From assembly GCA_001768965.1 (NCBI GenBank), contig MEMY01000013.1:1-7898 (forward strand): a stretch of 7,898 nt of DNA, read 5' to 3'. Positions 5,692 to 7,898 of this stretch are shown piece by piece. Position numbers and translations under genes: made by a program. Positions within the stretch are counted from its first letter, which is position 1, and each line of letters opens with the position of its first letter. Below the pieces are notes generated by a model, which saw nothing but the letters and a program-made list of their open reading frames with translations, ran no database searches and was not told the DNA's origin. The DNA is from an archaeon RBG_16_50_20 (GTDB lineage: Archaea; Thermoproteota; Bathyarchaeia; 40CM-2-53-6).

Positions 5692-6686
5692 TTAGGATGC
5701 CACAGATAATTGAATGGGTGAACGCTGGAGCCGACGATATTGTCTGGCGATATCCAATTGAAGACATAACTTGGGGAGCCCAGCTCATAGTTCGAGAATA
5801 TGAGACTGCAGTGTTCTTCCGAGATGGAAAAGCGTACGACACATTCGGCCCCGGCCGACATACTCTGACCACGCTGAACCTTCCTCTGCTGACATCCCTG
5901 CTTTCCCGAATAGCAGGATTCCAGAACACACCCTTCAAGGCAAATGTGATCGTTATCTCAACAAAGCAGTTTGCCGGGAAGTTCGGGAACCGCGCTCAGA
6001 CCACCGAACTTGCTCCACTGATGACATTCGGGTCGTTCTGGTTCAAGGTTGAAGACGCCTCGCTCTTCGTGAACGAAGTAGTGGGAGGACAGAACGCTTA
6101 CTCAACTCCCGATGTGAACAATTTCCTGAGAGGATTCATCAACGAGAAGATGATCGACGTCCTCTCCAAGTATGACTTGCAGACGGTCTTCACGAAGCTT
6201 GATGAGACATCAAATGAAGTGAAAGCGAATCTGATTGACTATTTCAAGCGGCTTGGCGTGCAAATGGTGGACTTGAAGTTTGAAGGCATTGACACAACGC
6301 CCGAGTTTCGCGACCGTTTGTTCTGGTTAAAGTCGGGACGCGTCGCGCCGGAGGAAGTGATCAGGATGGAGACCGTGAAGGAGGCGGCGAAGGAGCTGGG
6401 GAAGTCAACTGGCGGTGGTGCTGCTTTCGGTGCAGGAATGGTGCTTGTCCCACCATTGTTCCAAACTTCCCCCGGCGGAACAGGGATGTCGGTGGCTCTG
6501 ATCGTGTGCCCCAACTGCCAGGCGCACATCCCATCAACATCAAAGTTCTGTCCCAGCTGTGGTCAGAACATGTCTGGCGGCCAAATGCAACCGACCAGCG
6601 TGCCCGTCAGGAAGTGCCCCAAGTGCGATACGGTCGTCGCTGCTGGTGCAACCTTCTGCCAGAACTGTGGAACGAAACTAGGTTGA
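5688..6686 (+). CDS. SPFH/band-7 domain protein with two C-terminal zinc ribbons (YdjI-like)
   Basis: This 332-residue protein starts with an SPFH-type domain (about 7-220) of the virion-core/YdjI class: VWRYPIEDITWGAQLIVREYETAVFFRDGK (19-48), FGPGRHTLTTLNLPLL (53-68), then TFGSFWFKVEDASLFV (113-128). A glycine-rich hydrophobic linker (242-256) leads to two zinc ribbons: C274/C277/C288/C291 and C310/C313/C324/C327. There is no N-terminal transmembrane helix like that of stomatin or HflK/C, so membrane association would be peripheral or through the linker. SPFH proteins form oligomeric scaffolds on membranes and often regulate proteases. The GTG start overlaps the preceding stop by 4 nt and has a good Shine-Dalgarno site. 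It is the last gene of the operon, and its 3' end overlaps a convergent membrane-protein gene by 9 nt. Confidence 0.9.
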   Translation: MIRMPQIIEWVNAGADDIVWRYPIEDITWGAQLIVREYETAVFFRDGKAYDTFGPGRHTLTTLNLPLLTSLLSRIAGFQNTPFKANVIVISTKQFAGKFGNRAQTTELAPLMTFGSFWFKVEDASLFVNEVVGGQNAYSTPDVNNFLRGFINEKMIDVLSKYDLQTVFTKLDETSNEVKANLIDYFKRLGVQMVDLKFEGIDTTPEFRDRLFWLKSGRVAPEEVIRMETVKEAAKELGKSTGGGAAFGAGMVLVPPLFQTSPGGTGMSVALIVCPNCQAHIPSTSKFCPSCGQNMSGGQMQPTSVPVRKCPKCDTVVAAGATFCQNCGTKLG

Positions 6687-7031
6687 CTTAGGCCTAATTC
6701 TCGTGTAGGCCAAGAAGATAGCGCCGAAAAATATCAGCACTAGCGCAAGAACATAGCCAACCAATATAGTCGCCACTGAAACCAAGACCCATAACACTCC
6801 AACCACAATGGCTAGAACGCCATAAGCTAACGTTGTCCTCGGAGCCATCTCATACGAAGCTGGTGCTCTAGTCTTAAGGACAGCCATTACTGAAAAAACC
6901 ACGCCGACTCCGCATAGGAAAAGTGGAGCCAGGAGACTGGATGGCAGAAGAGCCGTCAAGTACGCGAGTAGGAGCAGGCCGATCAGAACCATGACAGAGC
7001 CTGCAAGGTAGGAGTTGAAACGTCGCGCCAT
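6678..7031 (-). CDS. Small four-helix membrane protein, unknown function
   Basis: This 117-residue, very hydrophobic protein has a basic N-terminus (MARRF) and about four membrane helices: roughly 10-30, 32-52, 68-88 and 90-110. A basic tail (RIRPKST) follows. I do not recognise the family; it resembles many small DUF-type archaeal membrane proteins and has no catalytic motif. The ATG at 7031 follows a TATA-like box at a distance that suggests nearly leaderless mRNA. Its last 9 nt overlap the convergent SPFH gene, so the two transcripts are antisense at their ends. Composition and ORF integrity support a real gene, though proximity to the SPFH operon does not prove shared function. Confidence 0.72.
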   Translation of the reverse strand: MARRFNSYLAGSVMVLIGLLLLAYLTALLPSSLLAPLFLCGVGVVFSVMAVLKTRAPASYEMAPRTTLAYGVLAIVVGVLWVLVSVATILVGYVLALVLIFFGAIFLAYTRIRPKST

Positions 7032-7060
7032 CGAACTTCATGGAACAATCAATTACAGCA

Positions 7061-7070
7061 GCATAAATGT
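7061..7070 (-). promoter_or_regulatory. TATA-like box for small membrane protein gene
   Basis: On the minus strand this reads ACATTTATGC. It lies about 30-39 nt before the ATG at 7031, predicting initiation only a few nucleotides upstream of the start codon. Confidence 0.4.
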
Positions 7071-7114
7071 CTTGAGCAGATGAATCATTCTGTTTCTTCC
7101 TCGTCTGAAGATTA

Positions 7115-7122
7115 GCTTATTT
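7115..7122 (+). promoter_or_regulatory. TATA-like box for tRNA-Leu gene
   Basis: GCTTATTT lies 27-34 nt upstream of the first tRNA base (7149), the spacing expected for an archaeal tRNA promoter that starts at or just before the mature 5' end. A second A/T-rich stretch (GTTTAAG, 7134-7140) is too close to be the TATA box for this gene. Confidence 0.45.
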
Positions 7123-7181
7123 GCCCATTCGAAGTTTAAGGTCATTGTGCGGGGATACCAGAGCCAGGTCAAATGGGCGGG

Positions 7182-7240
7182 TCGCGTGCTGCGGATGCGT
7201 GCGGCATGTCGAAATGCCTACGCTTGGCCACGCGCGCTAC
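7182..7240 (+). other. tRNA intron 1 (59 nt, position 30/31)
   Basis: The central helix pairs exon GGCG (7176-7179) with intron CGCT (7235-7238). The bulges are GG|T (7180-7182) and AC|A (7239-7241), each cut after the second base. The inner helix is CGCGTG (7183-7188) with CACGCG (7229-7234). The outer helix is weak (essentially one pair), so this is a relaxed motif. The intron interior has its own hairpin: GGCAT (7203-7207) with ATGCC (7214-7218), flanked by GCGT (7197-7200) with ACGC (7220-7223). No endonuclease gene could fit. Confidence 0.88.
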
Positions 7241-7247
7241 ACTCAAG

Positions 7248-7287
7248 ATTCGCGCAAGACGCGAGGGTTCACGTGCGCGGGTGAGCT
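7248..7287 (+). other. tRNA intron 2 (40 nt, canonical position 37/38)
   Basis: The central helix pairs exon CTCA (7242-7245) with intron TGAG (7282-7285). The bulges are AG|A (7246-7248) and CT|A (7286-7288). The inner helix runs 7249-7255 with 7275-7281: two T-G wobbles, then five G-C pairs. The outer helix is the anticodon stem, available in full only after intron 1 is gone. This is the most common archaeal tRNA intron site. Confidence 0.9.
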
Positions 7288-7318
7288 ATCCCGTGGCGTA
7301 GGCCTTCGTGGGTTCGAA

Positions 7319-7346
7319 TCCGGCCTTTGGACAAGGTCGGCGAGAT
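7319..7346 (+). other. tRNA intron 3 (28 nt, T-loop position 59/60)
   Basis: The central helix pairs exon TTCG (7313-7316) with intron CGAG (7341-7344). The bulges are AA|T (7317-7319) and AT|T (7345-7347). The inner helix is 8 bp (7320-7327 with 7333-7340, one G-T wobble) closed by a 5-nt loop. The outer helix is the T stem itself. This complete motif can be cut independently of the other two introns. Confidence 0.92.
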
Positions 7347-7364
7347 TCCCACTCCCCGCACCAA

Positions 7365-7898
7365 CTATCTTGATACCTTTACTCCCAGATTCCTGGCCAG
7401 GCGCCTAACTTCCTCTTCATCTAGCCACGTTACCCTCAAGTAGTCAACTATCTCCTCGTCAGTCATCCCAAGCCTGCGCGCTTCCTTTATCGTGTGCTTG
7501 TACGCTTCGAGCTCAGTGGGTCTATCAACATATTCAAACCTCTTACCGATCCGCAATAATATCTCTCTGCCATCTCTGAACTGCTTTACATGAACAAGTT
7601 CGTGAATCAGATCCAGGTAGATTGCTCGGGTTTCTCCATCCCTCAGGTAATTTGCATTGGCGATCAAGTGTCCGTCTTCGTCGCTGACCCAGATGTAGTC
7701 AGATCGAGACCGGAGAAACTCCACTCGAAGGCCCGCCAGAACCTCGTCAGTTTCTTGACCAAAGATCTCACGAACCGCTGGGACCTCCTCGAACCCTTTG
7801 AAATAGTTGTTAAAACGACGTTTCGTCTTAGAACCGTGTTTCGTTGTAGGAACTTGCCGCATAATGCGAACGCTGTTCAATCCCGGTATTGGACTCAC
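7365..7898 (-). CDS. Zincin-like (HExxH) metallopeptidase-family protein, start uncertain
   Basis: The visible 177 residues contain LIHELVHVKQ with H99, E100 and H103, the zinc-binding and catalytic motif of zincins. RPTELEAY follows about 25 residues later, where E129 or E131 could be the third zinc ligand, as in gluzincins. Before it lies a beta-rich region (LRVEFLRSRSDYIWVSDEDGHLIANANYL, 57-85); after it a helical tail (MTDEEIVDYLRVTWLDEEEVRRLARNLGV) that looks like a small recognition or regulatory unit. There is no signal peptide or membrane helix. I do not recognise a named family. A GTG at 7898 is the last base triplet in the window, so the true start may be there, at the ATG at 7862, or beyond the edge. 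The stop codon lies 1 nt past the convergent tRNA gene. Confidence 0.75.
   Translation of the reverse strand: MSPIPGLNSVRIMRQVPTTKHGSKTKRRFNNYFKGFEEVPAVREIFGQETDEVLAGLRVEFLRSRSDYIWVSDEDGHLIANANYLRDGETRAIYLDLIHELVHVKQFRDGREILLRIGKRFEYVDRPTELEAYKHTIKEARRLGMTDEEIVDYLRVTWLDEEEVRRLARNLGVKVSR

Larger units (their letters stand above)
7149..7363 (+). tRNA. tRNA-Leu(CAA) gene with three introns
   Basis: The exons are 7149-7181, 7241-7247, 7288-7318 and 7347-7363, giving an 88-nt mature tRNA. The acceptor stem is GCGGGGA (7149-7155) with TCCCCGC (7353-7359), followed by discriminator A and encoded CCA (7361-7363). The D stem is CCA (7158-7160) with TGG (7174-7176), with GG at 7167-7168. The anticodon stem CGGGA/TCCCG is contiguous only after removal of introns 1 and 2; the loop is CTCAAGA, anticodon CAA. 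A 14-nt variable region (7294-7307) with GGC/GCC pairing makes it type II, as expected for Leu. The T stem is GTGGG (7308-7312) with CCCAC (7348-7352), closed only after removing intron 3. All pairs are Watson-Crick in the acceptor, D, anticodon and T stems. It reads UUG codons. Confidence 0.93.

Noticed and set aside
7077..7112. Possible C/D-box small RNA (GATGAA and CTGA elements upstream of the tRNA)
   Set aside because: The C box is imperfect and no paired D'/C' set or terminal stem is seen; a CTGA alone is expected by chance.
7182..7240. Homing-endonuclease or group I/II intron inside the tRNA
   Set aside because: The inserts are only 28-59 nt and have protein-spliced BHB junctions, with no catalytic core and no room for a gene.
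7121..7408. 95-codon + strand open frame over the tRNA gene
   Set aside because: The region is fully explained by the intron-containing tRNA and the end of the convergent gene; the open frame is a by-product of G/C-rich introns.
1..7898. CRISPR array, insertion sequence or integrase attachment site
   Set aside because: No regularly spaced direct repeats, transposase or integrase sequences, or target-site duplications are seen, including at the tRNA 3' end.

Overview
The window is archaeal chromosome, most likely from the TACK group. Its ribosomal proteins are archaeal in type. EF-1alpha carries the long insert before the QTREH motif that TACK archaea share with eukaryotes, and a tRNA gene is interrupted by three bulge-helix-bulge introns. 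A Bathyarchaeia- or Nitrososphaeria-like organism is my guess, but the sequence does not settle the lineage. Base composition is moderate, and TTG and GTG starts are common.

Left part (1-2730, + strand): a translation block of ribosomal protein S7, elongation factor 1-alpha and ribosomal protein S10. The genes are separated by 150 and 113 nt, and each has its own TATA-like box, so they look individually promoted rather than tightly co-transcribed. A hairpin-bearing gap (2731-2892) separates this block from two minus-strand genes: a pterin-4a-carbinolamine dehydratase-like protein and, 28 nt upstream of it, an HtpX-type membrane zinc protease with an EF-hand-like loop near its C terminus.

Middle part (4332-6686, + strand): divergent from htpX is a tightly overlapping three-gene operon. 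It encodes a zinc-ribbon protein, an alpha-helical protein and an SPFH/band-7 protein with two C-terminal zinc ribbons. It resembles, in part, the zinc-ribbon and SPFH genes of the Bacillus pspA-ydjGHI membrane-stress operon. Together with divergent htpX it suggests a membrane-maintenance or envelope-stress module; that function is inferred. A convergent gene for a small four-helix membrane protein overlaps the end of the SPFH gene by 9 nt.

Right part (7149-7898): the most striking element is a tRNA-Leu(CAA) gene split by three introns of 59, 40 and 28 nt, at positions 30/31, 37/38 and 59/60. They leave a 7-nt exon that carries the anticodon. Removing them gives an 88-nt type II tRNA with an encoded CCA. 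One base beyond it lies the stop codon of a convergent HExxH zinc-peptidase-like gene that reaches the window edge.
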